Shown: positions 16,761 through 25,757, counted from the first letter of the stretch. The stretch: 33,290 nt of DNA from an uncultured Gammaproteobacteria bacterium (GCA_913050035.1 CAJXAC010000024.1:1-33290); one strand, 5' to 3'. Notes: generated by a model from the letters alone, not told the origin. Translations and numbers: made by a program.

Positions 16761-17180
16761 ATGACGTCTCAAACAGAACACATCAACGTTACCGCATCAG
16801 CGCGCGCCCACATCCGTGGCCAGGTAAAACTGCAAAACGCTAAATTTTTGCGCCTAGGCGTTAAAGAAAGCGGCTGCAATGGCTATATGTATACCCTGGA
16901 CTTTCTCAACGAGGCGGCACCCGACGATATTCAAGTAGCAGTTGATAGTGGCATAACCATTTGCATCCGGCGCGAAGATTTAAACCTCGTGGACGGTACC
17001 GAAATGGATTTAGTCACCGAGGGTTTAAACTCGAGCCTCGTATTTAAGAATTCTCGGGCGCAAAGTTACTGTGGTTGCGGCGAGAGTTTTGCGATGAACG
17101 ATGCGGCCTTTACTCAGTCGGATTCAGGGTACGACGAAACGGCAGCAACACTGGCGCGCGACGCCAGTGCGACAGATTAG
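16761..17180 (+). CDS. sufA: SufA/IscA-type A-type Fe-S carrier
   Basis: A-type carriers accept Fe-S clusters from SufBCD and deliver them to apo-proteins. The 139-residue protein has the three invariant cysteines in the usual pattern, one in KESGCNGYMYTL and two in YCGCGESF. The core from about residue 8 to 117 matches the HesB/IscA fold. Beyond the CGCG motif there is a tail of about 25 residues rich in Ala, Asp and Thr that most SufA proteins lack; it could be real or reflect a late stop. The gene follows sufS by 44 bases and precedes sufT by a few bases, so it belongs to the operon. IscA or ErpA naming is possible, but context favours SufA. Confidence 0.93.
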   Translation: MTSQTEHINVTASARAHIRGQVKLQNAKFLRLGVKESGCNGYMYTLDFLNEAAPDDIQVAVDSGITICIRREDLNLVDGTEMDLVTEGLNSSLVFKNSRAQSYCGCGESFAMNDAAFTQSDSGYDETAATLARDASATD

Positions 17181-17188
17181 ACAGCAAC

Positions 17189-17716
17189 TTGCAGCGGCGA
17201 ATTGTAACCCTCAACCGCGACTGCGAGGCGCGGCTAGTGCCCACAGGCGATCCGATTACGGTGCGGGCCAACCACTTTGTAACCCTCACCCAGACTCTCG
17301 GGGGCAGCTTTACCATAATTGTCGATGGCAATATGGCCCGGGTTGCAGGTAAAGATGCGGACGCACTCGGCCTACATGTAGATCCACTGGAATTCCCAGC
17401 ATCCAGCAAGGCCGACGGCATTGACCCTGAACATATATGGCATGCCCTGAGGTCGGTCTATGACCCGGAAATTCCGGTCAACATCGCTGACCTCGGTTTG
17501 ATCTACGATGTTGCCCTGAATACCACCACGGTCTCAATTAAGATGACTCTCACTGCCCCGGGCTGTGGCATGGGTCCAGTACTCATTGAAGAAGTTAAAG
17601 ACCGAGTTATACAAGCGCCCGGGGTCAGTAGTGTTGAAGTAGAGCTGGTTCTAGATCCACCATGGTCACGCGACATGATGAGTGAGGCCGCGCAACTGGA
17701 ACTCGGCGTCTTCTGA
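17189..17716 (+). CDS. sufT: SufT (DUF59/MIP18-family) Fe-S maturation factor
   Basis: SufT acts in maturation of Fe-S proteins under iron demand and contains a DUF59 (MIP18-like) domain. The open frame extends back to an ATG at 17075 inside sufA, but the family homology begins at IVTLNRDCEARLVPTGDP. I therefore choose the TTG at 17189, nine bases after the sufA stop, giving about 175 residues, the usual SufT size. Two parts are visible: the N-terminal SufT domain with TLGGSFTIIVDGNMARV and KDADALG, and the C-terminal DUF59 domain with VYDPEIPVNIADLGLIYDV and TLTAPGCGMGPVL (conserved Cys). The rare start codon would keep expression low unless coupled to sufA. sufE follows after one base. Confidence 0.9.
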   Translation: MQRRIVTLNRDCEARLVPTGDPITVRANHFVTLTQTLGGSFTIIVDGNMARVAGKDADALGLHVDPLEFPASSKADGIDPEHIWHALRSVYDPEIPVNIADLGLIYDVALNTTTVSIKMTLTAPGCGMGPVLIEEVKDRVIQAPGVSSVEVELVLDPPWSRDMMSEAAQLELGVF

Positions 17717-17717
17717 G

Positions 17718-18119
17718 ATGGACATACAGGCACTCAAAGATACCTTCGAGTTTTTCGATGACTGGGAGGATAAATACCGTTTTGTCATCGATCTGGGCAA
17801 GGATTTACCGACCCTAGACACATCCCAACGCGTTGACGAAAATATCATCCGCGGCTGTCAGAGTCAGGTCTGGTTGGTTCACGAGTTCCGTGACAATACC
17901 CTGCATTTTGCCATGGACTCGGACGCGCATATTGTTCGTGGCCTAATCAGTATTGTGCTGATCGCACTGAATGACCGCTCCCCTGAAGAGATTCTAGCAA
18001 CTGACATTGAAGCCTTATTTGAGGAATTGCAGTTGCTGAGCCACCTCTCAGCGACTCGCGGGAATGGCTTACGGGCAATGATTCAGCGCATTAGGCAAGT
18101 TGCTGGAGCAGCCAACTAG
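17718..18119 (+). CDS. sufE: SufE, sulfur acceptor for SufS
   Basis: SufE takes persulfide sulfur from SufS Cys and passes it to SufBCD, which stimulates SufS activity. The chosen ATG (MDIQALKDTFEFF) starts one base after the sufT stop and gives 133 residues, standard for SufE. The family pattern is present: FDDWEDKYRFVIDLGKDL, then RVDENIIRGCQSQVWL with the sulfur-accepting Cys, and DSDAHIVRGLISIVLIAL. The C-terminal half includes FEELQLLSHLSATRGNGLRAM, as in E. coli SufE. It is the last gene of the operon. Its TAG shares the palindromic tetranucleotide CTAG with the stop of the convergent minus-strand gene, so no room is left for an intervening terminator. Confidence 0.97.
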   Translation: MDIQALKDTFEFFDDWEDKYRFVIDLGKDLPTLDTSQRVDENIIRGCQSQVWLVHEFRDNTLHFAMDSDAHIVRGLISIVLIALNDRSPEEILATDIEALFEELQLLSHLSATRGNGLRAMIQRIRQVAGAAN

Positions 18120-18739
18120 GCTCTTTGAGAATGGTTGCGCAATCTTTGAAAGCGCAACCAGTCAGCGGGGCGATCCACATCCCAAATCGGCTTGCCCACC
18201 AACACTCGCAGGCCAATCTCATGGGCGCGATGCAGGGTTTCCGCAAATACCATACTTGAACTCCATGGCATATCGTTAAAAAGCGTTGGTTGCCCTGCCG
18301 CCACACCGATAAGGCCATAACCCCCGTCCTCGGCTGGCGCGATAATGACATCGCTGCTCGCTGCATGCTCTGCCACCCAGCTCAGATAATCCCCATCCAA
18401 TAGCGGGCAATCACAACCCATGACCAGCGCATACTCTGCACCACGTGCGAGCTGGTCCTGCAACGCATTATCCATGCGGGCACCCAGATCATCGCCAAAT
18501 TGAATTCTGAGTGGTAGATCGAAGGCCTGCGCCCATTGTTGCGCCAAGGGGTGTTCCGCACTGCTCCAAAGTTCAATTCGAATAGCGGATTTTTGCCTGA
18601 CCTGAGACAGCTGGGTCAACGCATACTCAACCAGCTCACAATGAGCTGCCAAAGCACCCTCCCGACCCAAAGCTCCCTGCAAGCGGGTTTTTGTCTTACC
18701 CAATATCGGTGCCTTAGCGAATAATGCCAAACTCAACAT
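18116..18739 (-). CDS. TIGR04282-like (DUF2064) glycosyltransferase-fold protein
   Basis: The start is set at MLSLALFAKAPILGKTKTRL, the typical beginning of the TIGR04282/DUF2064 family; a longer frame upstream reads as noise. The 207-residue protein also has GDDLGARM, LVMGCDCPLL and APAEDGGYGLIG, the nucleotide-sugar-binding motifs of this GT-A-like fold. Some family members are annotated in arsenosugar biosynthesis next to arsM/arsS, but no arsenic gene is visible here, so the substrate is unknown. It lies ten bases downstream of the TIGR04283-like gene on the same strand, the usual pairing of these families, and probably forms a two-gene operon with it. Its stop overlaps that of sufE. Confidence 0.9.
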   Translation of the reverse strand: MLSLALFAKAPILGKTKTRLQGALGREGALAAHCELVEYALTQLSQVRQKSAIRIELWSSAEHPLAQQWAQAFDLPLRIQFGDDLGARMDNALQDQLARGAEYALVMGCDCPLLDGDYLSWVAEHAASSDVIIAPAEDGGYGLIGVAAGQPTLFNDMPWSSSMVFAETLHRAHEIGLRVLVGKPIWDVDRPADWLRFQRLRNHSQRA

Positions 18740-18749
18740 CGCTAAAACC

Positions 18750-19442
18750 TTAATCCTGGCGCCGATAGTATTGTTGAAACAATGCTGCGGGACTGGCACC
18801 AAAAAAATAGCGCCAGCGCATGCGCCACATATGCAAAATCGTCGCGGTGTACCCATATTCTATCCAACGCCGACCACTGGTTACTAGCGGCGCCGTTAGC
18901 GCCAGAAACTCATTTCCAACTGCATTTTTAAGCCGCTTGGACGCTTCAATATCCTCCATCAACGGTTGTACTGGAAAACCGCCAATTAACCCTAGCTGCT
19001 GACGATGGAAAAACATGCCTTGATCACCCGTGCAAATTTTACTTAGCCGAGAACGTAGATTCATAAAAGCCGCAACCATACGTAACGGCCATGTGTCTTC
19101 TTGGAAGCGCACGTCGCATCGACCCCACCGCGGTATGCCCCTTTGAACCACCTGCAACAGTTGCTCAACAGTCGCTGCACAAAGCCGGCTGTCATCGTGC
19201 AGCACCCAAAGCCAATCGGTATCACAACCGGCAATACCAGCAGCAATCTGCCCTCCTCGCGAAGCCGGGGCCCGCAGCCACAGCCCACCTTCGACCGCAG
19301 TACCAGTATCTGCCATTACCCCGCCATCGCTCGCTTGAACCAAAATAAAGTCGATTCCAAAAGCCCTGAGCTGGCCAAGTAATGCCTCTAGCGTCTGACT
19401 TGGGGCCAGAGTCGGCACAATCACGGTAATATTTTTATGCAT
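18750..19442 (-). CDS. TIGR04283-like GT2-family glycosyltransferase
   Basis: The 230-residue protein starts with ITVIVPTLAPSQTLEALL and continues with APASRGGQIAAGIAG and WVLHDDSRL. This is the layout of TIGR04283 family-2 glycosyltransferases, whose usual motif is close to LHADTRLP. The N-terminal strand, the Arg-Gly nucleotide-contact region and the metal-binding acidic motif are thus present, although the first part is less typical: QASDGGVMADTG replaces the normal VDGGSTDGT-type stretch. Later YGYTATILHMWRMRWRYFFG is the basic aromatic C-terminal segment common in the family. The TIGR04282-like partner gene follows directly. The acceptor and sugar are unknown; a role in glycolipid or arsenosugar-like metabolism is only family-based. 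Confidence 0.88.
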   Translation of the reverse strand: MHKNITVIVPTLAPSQTLEALLGQLRAFGIDFILVQASDGGVMADTGTAVEGGLWLRAPASRGGQIAAGIAGCDTDWLWVLHDDSRLCAATVEQLLQVVQRGIPRWGRCDVRFQEDTWPLRMVAAFMNLRSRLSKICTGDQGMFFHRQQLGLIGGFPVQPLMEDIEASKRLKNAVGNEFLALTAPLVTSGRRWIEYGYTATILHMWRMRWRYFFGASPAALFQQYYRRQD

Positions 19443-19560
19443 TCCACTATTATCAATTCTTTATTAATCGGCTCCGCGCCAAAATTCGCAAAAGCCCTGC
19501 TGTGACCTTCGCAAACGCTATTGTTACATGTAAAGTTGCCCATCGTTTTAAGGGGGAACA

Positions 19561-21255
19561 ATGTACCAAGAGTATAAATCCGCGTGGGCTGCGCTCACTG
19601 CACCAGGGGCTGATTTCGAAGTTACTACCACAAATGTTCGCGGCGTTGACATCCGTACCTACGCCAATGCGGTACCAAATTTACGCGATGCATGGGCTAC
19701 AACTGCCGCTTACGCCGATCGCGAATATCTAATTTATGAAGACGAGCGTTTGACCTACGCTCAAGCCCACGATCGAGTAAATGCCTTGGGTAATTGGCTT
19801 ATTGCACAAGGTGTTAAGTCCGGTGATCGGGTGGCCATTGCCATGCGCAACTACCCGGAGTGGTTACTTAGCTATTGGGCCACGCTATCTATCGGCGCCA
19901 CAGTAGTGGGCATGAATGCCTGGTGGACAGGCCCAGAAATGGTCTACGCACTTAATGATTCCGACCCCAGGGCGATCATCCTTGATGAGGAACGCCTGGC
20001 CACTTTTAATGAAGTTAGACAGCAATTACCGGCCATGCAGGTGGTGGGTGTCAGATTAAGCTCAGAACAAGAAAATGTTACCCCATGGAGTAGTGTTATT
20101 GCCGACCCGGCGCCGATTGAGACGGTCGCAATCGACCCGGACAGTGACGCCTGTATCTTTTATACCTCTGGTACTACAGGCAATCCCAAGGGCGCACAGC
20201 TCACCCACCGAGGCTGCGTGAGTAATATTTGGAGTTTAATGTTCGCAGGCGCACTACAGCGGGTATTAGCCGTACAAAAGGGGCTTATCGAAGCAGATGC
20301 GGAGCCACCCATTCCATCGGCCCTAGTGACAACTCCGCTATTTCACGTAACTGCGAATAACTGCGTAGCCCACGGTACAACCTTAGCGGGCGGCAAACTC
20401 ACTCATATGTATAAGTGGGAGGCCGGTGTCGCGCTCAAGCTCATTGAACAAGAGAAAATTTCGGCGCTAAGTGGCGTACCGGTCATGGCACGCGAAGTCA
20501 TTTCCCATCCAGACTTCGCCAAAACCGACACCTCTAGTCTTCTCACATTGGGCGGCGGCGGTGCGCAATTGCAACCAGACCTCGTAGGCAAGATTGACGA
20601 ACAGGTTGCCACCGCCCGCCCTAGTACAGGTTATGGTATGACTGAAACCTGCGGGATCATCACATCCATCGGCGCCGACTACTTCGTGGATAAACCAGCG
20701 AGCTGCGGCCCAGCTATGCCCGTCTTCGAGACCAAGGTGGTCGACCCCGAAACCGGCGAAGAGCGGCCAAACGGTGATCCTGGTGAACTGTGGGTCCGCG
20801 GCGGACACGTAATTCGCGGTTATATAAACCGACCCGAAGCCACCGCCGAAACAATTGTTGATGGCTGGCTACGAACCGGCGATATGGCACGAGAAGACGA
20901 AGACGGCTTTTTGTACATCGTCGACCGAATCAAAGACATGGTATTACGCGGCGGCGAAAACATTTATTGCGCAGAAGTTGAGAGCGCCATCTTCGACCAT
21001 CCGGCGGTAGCAGAGTGCACAGTATTCGGTGTCGTAGATGATCGACTTGGTGAAGAAGTGGGCGCGGCTATCTATTTAACTCCGGGCCAATCAATTGACG
21101 CTGCGGACGTTCGCGAACATTGCGCGGGCCAACTCGCCAAATTCAAAATACCGCGCTACATCTGGTTTACCAATGAGGCGCTACCGAGAAATGCCTCGGG
21201 AAAATTTCTCAAGCGGGAACTGCGCGATACCCTGCAAGTTAGCGACAGTCACTAG
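19561..21255 (+). CDS. AMP-forming acyl-CoA synthetase/ligase (class I adenylate-forming family)
   Basis: The 564-residue protein shows the core motifs of adenylate-forming ligases: A3 FYTSGTTGNPKGAQLTHRG near residue 198, A5 GYGMTETCG near 357, A7 GWLRTGDMAREDEDGF near 433, then IVDRIKDMVLRGGENIYCAEVE, and the C-terminal catalytic Lys in PRNASGKFLKREL. It should activate a carboxylate with ATP and load it on CoA; chain length cannot be read, although the layout fits medium- or long-chain fatty-acid CoA ligases. The ATG has a strong AGGGGGA upstream. Its neighbours do not form an operon with it; the minus-strand DUF5916 gene ends 15 bases downstream. Confidence 0.93.
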   Translation: MYQEYKSAWAALTAPGADFEVTTTNVRGVDIRTYANAVPNLRDAWATTAAYADREYLIYEDERLTYAQAHDRVNALGNWLIAQGVKSGDRVAIAMRNYPEWLLSYWATLSIGATVVGMNAWWTGPEMVYALNDSDPRAIILDEERLATFNEVRQQLPAMQVVGVRLSSEQENVTPWSSVIADPAPIETVAIDPDSDACIFYTSGTTGNPKGAQLTHRGCVSNIWSLMFAGALQRVLAVQKGLIEADAEPPIPSALVTTPLFHVTANNCVAHGTTLAGGKLTHMYKWEAGVALKLIEQEKISALSGVPVMAREVISHPDFAKTDTSSLLTLGGGGAQLQPDLVGKIDEQVATARPSTGYGMTETCGIITSIGADYFVDKPASCGPAMPVFETKVVDPETGEERPNGDPGELWVRGGHVIRGYINRPEATAETIVDGWLRTGDMAREDEDGFLYIVDRIKDMVLRGGENIYCAEVESAIFDHPAVAECTVFGVVDDRLGEEVGAAIYLTPGQSIDAADVREHCAGQLAKFKIPRYIWFTNEALPRNASGKFLKRELRDTLQVSDSH

Positions 21256-21270
21256 ACTTGGTCACTACCA

Positions 21271-24132
21271 CTAATTACCGAAGCGGTAACGCAACTTTGC
21301 AATAAACGTATCGACGATGGGTTCGCTAAGCGCATCCTGGAATAAGTCATCGTATTCGTCGTCGATACGTCCGGGCAGATTGCTACCCCGGGTATAAACC
21401 AAAAAGAAGTCAGATAGCGGTCCGATCTCCCAGCGATAACGCAGTTGAGTGGTCAACCGCGACAGCGCAAAATCGCCATTTGTCGAGCTGACAATACCCG
21501 CTGCCACGGGGTCACTTATTCGCGACAGTCGTCCTCCGCCCTCTGGGATAAGGTAAAAATCCTGTTCCTCGGCGCGAATCGCTGCCCACTGCATACTCAA
21601 GCGCAACTGCTGTTTCGATGAGAAGAATACGTCCATACCCAAGCGTGGTTGAAAATCTCCGGCTGCATAAGTCGCCATCAATCGATCACGGTCATGCAGC
21701 AACCAACCGTCACGCTTGAAATAGTTGAGGTCCAAATCAAAGGAAAAACGGTCACTGGGGGTATAGGTCAATCCTAGGGACGAACGAATAGTCCAACCAC
21801 TGAGTTCTTCTTGGCGCCCTCCGATTAAGGCGCTATAGGAGATCTTTTGCGAGGTGTCGGTACCGATAGCAATTTCCGCGACCCAACGGTCGTGCATCTT
21901 ATACGCGCCGTTACCAAATGAATTACGGTCTTCCCAGCGCACTGGGAAATAATCTAGCTCGGTGCGGATCTCGTTGAGATTTTTGAAAGTCCAACCGTTG
22001 CGCAAGAAAATGCCAGATCGCACAACTTTTCCGTCAGTATTCCAGGAATTTGACAGCATCAATGAACGCTTTTTATTGCGTAAAAGTTGCAGATTCCGGC
22101 CCGTTGACCACATATATTGATAATTCATGCTCATCGCATCGTTACGACGGATAAACCCAAGGTCACTGACATCAAGCTTCTTATCAAAATAGTCAAGGGC
22201 TAACTTATGCTGAACTCCTTGCTGCGGTTTGTAGTCAATATCTGCCATGGCCCCATAGCCTTGTTCAGAATCAACATCGCTGGTCATCACCTGCCCGTCG
22301 ACCGCCCAAGCACCACTGCGCGACAGCCAGTGCGCGTCTACGCCATGCACAATGGCATCGCCACTCTCATGACTCACCATGGTGCCGAGGTAACCAATGG
22401 AGCGGCGACCTTCACCTACATTTTCATATAACAGGCGCGCCACCCCAAAATCACGGCCCGAAGTATCCACCTTGGCCGCCTGACCATCGAATTCGCCCGA
22501 GTTAAAAGTTCCCGGCAAAGTCATATCGCCTTCAAATGCTGATAAGAAGCCGTACCGTAGCCCTCCATTTTGCCCGGTGACTTTTACCGCCCCCTTCAAA
22601 TCTGTCGGTTTACCGCGTTCCACTCCGGCGACATCAACATTATCCGGAGCCGCTACCCGCGGCGCCCCGCCGATTCTACGGGTATTCAGTAATGTCGTTG
22701 GCTCGGGATTAAACGTCGAGCTAGTGCCCCTGGAGCCACTACCGGAGGGACTGTCCGTGCGCGCTAAGCTGCGAGGCGTGGTCGCAAAGACCTCGCGACC
22801 TTCAAGAAAAAACAGGCGTTTTTCAGGAAAAAAGGTTTCAAAGGCGGTCAGGTTTACGACAACGTCATCGGACTCAACCGCCCCGAAGTCTGGGTTAAGC
22901 GTTGCCGTAACCTGCAAATTAGAAGACGGTCGCCAAGAAATATCAGCTCCTACTCTCGGTTCATTTTCATCATTCATCGCATCTGCGGTGTAGGAAGCAT
23001 AGGGGAAAACCGCCAGTTGCTGCTTGGGCTGCACGTTAGGAGTGCGCATGGTCGCCAACGCGGACATGAAGCGCGGCGATGCAAAAGGCAAAGCGGGCCA
23101 ACTCCAGCGTTCGTCTAAATAAGCGACTTTACGATTTATCCAGAACCCAAGCTCACGCTTGCCGTCTTCCGCGTCCGCCATGGTCATCATTGACCAAGGC
23201 AGGAACATTTCGGCGCTCCAGCCGTCTTCTAACTCCGCAGTACCGCTACTCCACGGGCCGTCCCACTCACGCGAAAACTGACGCTCAGCAGCAACTTTGC
23301 CGTCCATTACCGAACCGCCCAAGTTAACAACAAACCAGTAGCCGTAAAGACCTTCACCGGATGTATCCAGCGTAATTCCTATGGAATCTCGATTAATAAA
23401 TTCGTCGCGACTGGATAACCGAGCAATCAACGTGTCTCGAGGTTGTTGCATATAGACACCGATATACAGGCCTTCATCGGTGTAAAAAAATCGAGCGTCG
23501 GTCTTAAACCGAGTATCCGCGAGCGTGTCTGGGTCCATTACCAACATGTTGTCGTAACCAGGCACCTGGGCCCATACACCCTCATCCAAACGTCCGTCCA
23601 GACGCATGCTTACCATGTCTTTGGCGAATTCCGGAATTTGGATATCAACATCGGCACCCCCTGGACCCAGAGCAACCATAGACTTCATGGCGCTCGCATC
23701 TCCCTTAGGAGCGGGCAAAGGTTCGGTCTTGGCTAGAGTCGCTGGAGGAGCCGGCCGCGCTTTCGGCTCGGCTAAACTCTGGGATCGCGACCCCACACGC
23801 CTAACAGTTTTTCGAACATCCTGAGCGATGGCTCTGGGTAATTCGATACGCCATCCACGCCCCAGCCCTCCGGCGAGCGCCCGCGACCGCAATTGTTCCA
23901 AACTGAGACCCTCAGCGGCTACAACCACCCGGTAGAGCTGCCGCCCATCTACGCTCGCAGCCACCACACGCACCGGCTCGCGCATAACAAATTCGACTTC
24001 TGCCCTACGGGCGTCTGCATTGTCCTGAGAGCTAAAACTGCCGAGCACTAGGCCTGGGAGTGCCACCGCTTGTGCACTTGCGAATACACCCAGCGCCATC
24101 AGCGAACCTTGAAAAAACGTTCTCCAGCTCAT
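21271..24132 (-). CDS. Outer-membrane protein with SPOR-like, CBM9-like and DUF5916 beta-barrel domains
   Basis: The start is placed at MSWRTFFQGSLMALG, preceded by a GGGGG-type ribosome binding site; a longer frame adds 28 unlikely residues. The product has a signal peptide to about residue 23. LVLGSFSSQDNADARRAEVEF and the segment up to about 100 resemble a SPOR (sporulation-related, peptidoglycan-binding) repeat, followed by a Pro/Ala linker. A CBM9-like family domain begins near 174 (MRLDGRLDEGVW and FFYTDEGLYIGVYM). DUF5916 is recognisable from NPDFGAVESDDVVVNLTAF and FPEKRLFFLEGREVF, and the rest alternates as a beta-barrel. Such proteins probably bind or admit carbohydrate or peptide ligands at the outer membrane. 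It is divergent from a sodium:solute symporter with only 65 bases between them. Confidence 0.9.
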   Translation of the reverse strand: MSWRTFFQGSLMALGVFASAQAVALPGLVLGSFSSQDNADARRAEVEFVMREPVRVVAASVDGRQLYRVVVAAEGLSLEQLRSRALAGGLGRGWRIELPRAIAQDVRKTVRRVGSRSQSLAEPKARPAPPATLAKTEPLPAPKGDASAMKSMVALGPGGADVDIQIPEFAKDMVSMRLDGRLDEGVWAQVPGYDNMLVMDPDTLADTRFKTDARFFYTDEGLYIGVYMQQPRDTLIARLSSRDEFINRDSIGITLDTSGEGLYGYWFVVNLGGSVMDGKVAAERQFSREWDGPWSSGTAELEDGWSAEMFLPWSMMTMADAEDGKRELGFWINRKVAYLDERWSWPALPFASPRFMSALATMRTPNVQPKQQLAVFPYASYTADAMNDENEPRVGADISWRPSSNLQVTATLNPDFGAVESDDVVVNLTAFETFFPEKRLFFLEGREVFATTPRSLARTDSPSGSGSRGTSSTFNPEPTTLLNTRRIGGAPRVAAPDNVDVAGVERGKPTDLKGAVKVTGQNGGLRYGFLSAFEGDMTLPGTFNSGEFDGQAAKVDTSGRDFGVARLLYENVGEGRRSIGYLGTMVSHESGDAIVHGVDAHWLSRSGAWAVDGQVMTSDVDSEQGYGAMADIDYKPQQGVQHKLALDYFDKKLDVSDLGFIRRNDAMSMNYQYMWSTGRNLQLLRNKKRSLMLSNSWNTDGKVVRSGIFLRNGWTFKNLNEIRTELDYFPVRWEDRNSFGNGAYKMHDRWVAEIAIGTDTSQKISYSALIGGRQEELSGWTIRSSLGLTYTPSDRFSFDLDLNYFKRDGWLLHDRDRLMATYAAGDFQPRLGMDVFFSSKQQLRLSMQWAAIRAEEQDFYLIPEGGGRLSRISDPVAAGIVSSTNGDFALSRLTTQLRYRWEIGPLSDFFLVYTRGSNLPGRIDDEYDDLFQDALSEPIVDTFIAKLRYRFGN

Positions 24133-24197
24133 GCAGCCCCCTATTTGAACCATCCCCCAGTATAGACCTAAACATGTGGTCATCGTAGGCTCTCTAA

Positions 24198-25757
24198 ATG
24201 GTTTGGTTATCTGCACTCTTTTTCATGAGCCTCGTCGCCGCGGTTTCGTATTGGCTCACACGTGGCAAAGTTGCGAGTAGCGAGGGATTTTTTCTCGCTG
24301 GTCGCTCACTCGGCGGTACATTTATTGCGGGTTCATTGCTACTGACCAATATTTCCGCAGAGCAAATCATCGGCCTTGCTGGCTCCGCCTATGCATTCAA
24401 TCTCAGCTCTATGGCGTGGGAGGTAATGGCAGTAGTTGCCATCATCATCACCGCAATTGTGTTTTTACCCAGATTCCTGGCCCACGGTTTCACCACCCTG
24501 CCTGAATTTCTCGGCGCACGCTTTGATCAACGCGTGCGTATGGCTGTTGTAGTCCTGTTTTTACTCGCTTACGGGTTGGTGACTATCCCCTCTGTCCTCT
24601 ACTCGGGCACCATCGCCGTGGTCGAGACATTCAGCGCCGAGCTTACCAGCGCCTTGGCCTTTCCGGTCAGCATGGTTGTGATTGCAACGATCGGTACCCT
24701 GTATGCGGTTACTGGCGGCTTACGCGCTGTTGCTGTCTCCGACACGCTCAACGGTATCGGCTTAATCTTTTTTGGTTTTGCAATTCCTATCCTCGGCCTA
24801 ATACATTTAGGCGGCGACAGTATCGTCGAAGGCTGGCGTATTGTGACCACGGCCGCGCCAGAAAAACTCAACGCCATAGGCAGCTCGACCGACCCCACGC
24901 CATTTTTAACGCTGTTCACCGGCATGCTATTTGCGAACCTTTCCTATTGGGGCACAAACCAGTACGTGATACAGAGAAGTCTGGCCGCCGAAAGCCTAGC
25001 TGCCGGCCAACAAGGCGTGCTGCTGGCTGGCTTTTTTAAGCTGTTAATACCCTTCTTTATCATGCTGCCCGGCATCATTGCCTTTCACCTTTACGGTGCT
25101 GACATTGGTGGCATGGATAAGGCCTATCCGCGCTTAGTGCGCGATGTGTTGCCAAGCTATCTGATTGGGCTGTTTTTAGCCGTACTCCTAGGAACAGTGT
25201 TCAGCTCTTTTAACAGCCTGCTACAGAGTTCCGCCACCATCATTACTTACGACATCATCGTGCCCTGGCGCGGCAAGGCAATCAGTGAGCGCAGCAAGGT
25301 TAATGTCGGACGTTGGGCATGCGTCGTCGTGAGCATTACAGGTCTAATCGTTGCTCCGAGTTTACAACTTGCCCCAGAAGGTCTTTGGCAGCTGATTCGT
25401 AAATTCAGTGGATTTTACAATATTCCACTTATCGCAATTGTTTTAGCTGCCCTCTTTCTGCCCCGAGCCAATAGCAGAACCGCCTTCGGGGTGGTGTTAT
25501 TTCATATCCCGGTCTATACCGTGATCACATTTTTCTGGGACACCGGGATCCACTTTATTCACTGGTACGGTATTTTATTCGTGCTCGAATTCGGCGCCCT
25601 GGCGCTGTTTGCCAGCACTAACCCGCACGTCACGCCGCAGCTTGAATCACCAGTAGATCTGACGCCCTGGCGCCATCGCTGGTGGGTGGTCGGCTTTTTA
25701 GCGTTATGTATTGTCGCGCTCTATTTGCTGCTTTCGCCTATCGGCATAGCGGCTTAA
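24198..25757 (+). CDS. Sodium:solute symporter family (SSS/SLC5, YidK-like) transporter
   Basis: The 519-residue protein has about 13 strongly hydrophobic helices. The first half includes SLLLTNISAEQIIGLAGSAYA, the SSS unwound-helix region, followed by FLPRFLAHGFTTLPEFLGARF and VSDTLNGIGLIFFGF; NLSYWGTNQYVIQRSLAA is the later signature. It resembles YidK and related sugar-type SSS carriers from memory, so uptake of a small organic solute driven by sodium is likely, but the substrate cannot be assigned. The gene shares a 65-base divergent promoter region with the DUF5916 outer-membrane gene, which suggests a coupled outer- plus inner-membrane uptake route (inference). Its TAA overlaps the convergent matB stop in the palindrome TTAA. 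Confidence 0.93.
   Translation: MVWLSALFFMSLVAAVSYWLTRGKVASSEGFFLAGRSLGGTFIAGSLLLTNISAEQIIGLAGSAYAFNLSSMAWEVMAVVAIIITAIVFLPRFLAHGFTTLPEFLGARFDQRVRMAVVVLFLLAYGLVTIPSVLYSGTIAVVETFSAELTSALAFPVSMVVIATIGTLYAVTGGLRAVAVSDTLNGIGLIFFGFAIPILGLIHLGGDSIVEGWRIVTTAAPEKLNAIGSSTDPTPFLTLFTGMLFANLSYWGTNQYVIQRSLAAESLAAGQQGVLLAGFFKLLIPFFIMLPGIIAFHLYGADIGGMDKAYPRLVRDVLPSYLIGLFLAVLLGTVFSSFNSLLQSSATIITYDIIVPWRGKAISERSKVNVGRWACVVVSITGLIVAPSLQLAPEGLWQLIRKFSGFYNIPLIAIVLAALFLPRANSRTAFGVVLFHIPVYTVITFFWDTGIHFIHWYGILFVLEFGALALFASTNPHVTPQLESPVDLTPWRHRWWVVGFLALCIVALYLLLSPIGIAA

Noticed and set aside
24133-24216. An N-terminal extension of the DUF5916 protein.
   Set aside because: The signal peptide and ribosome binding site both lie at the internal ATG (24132), and the extension overlaps the divergent symporter gene.
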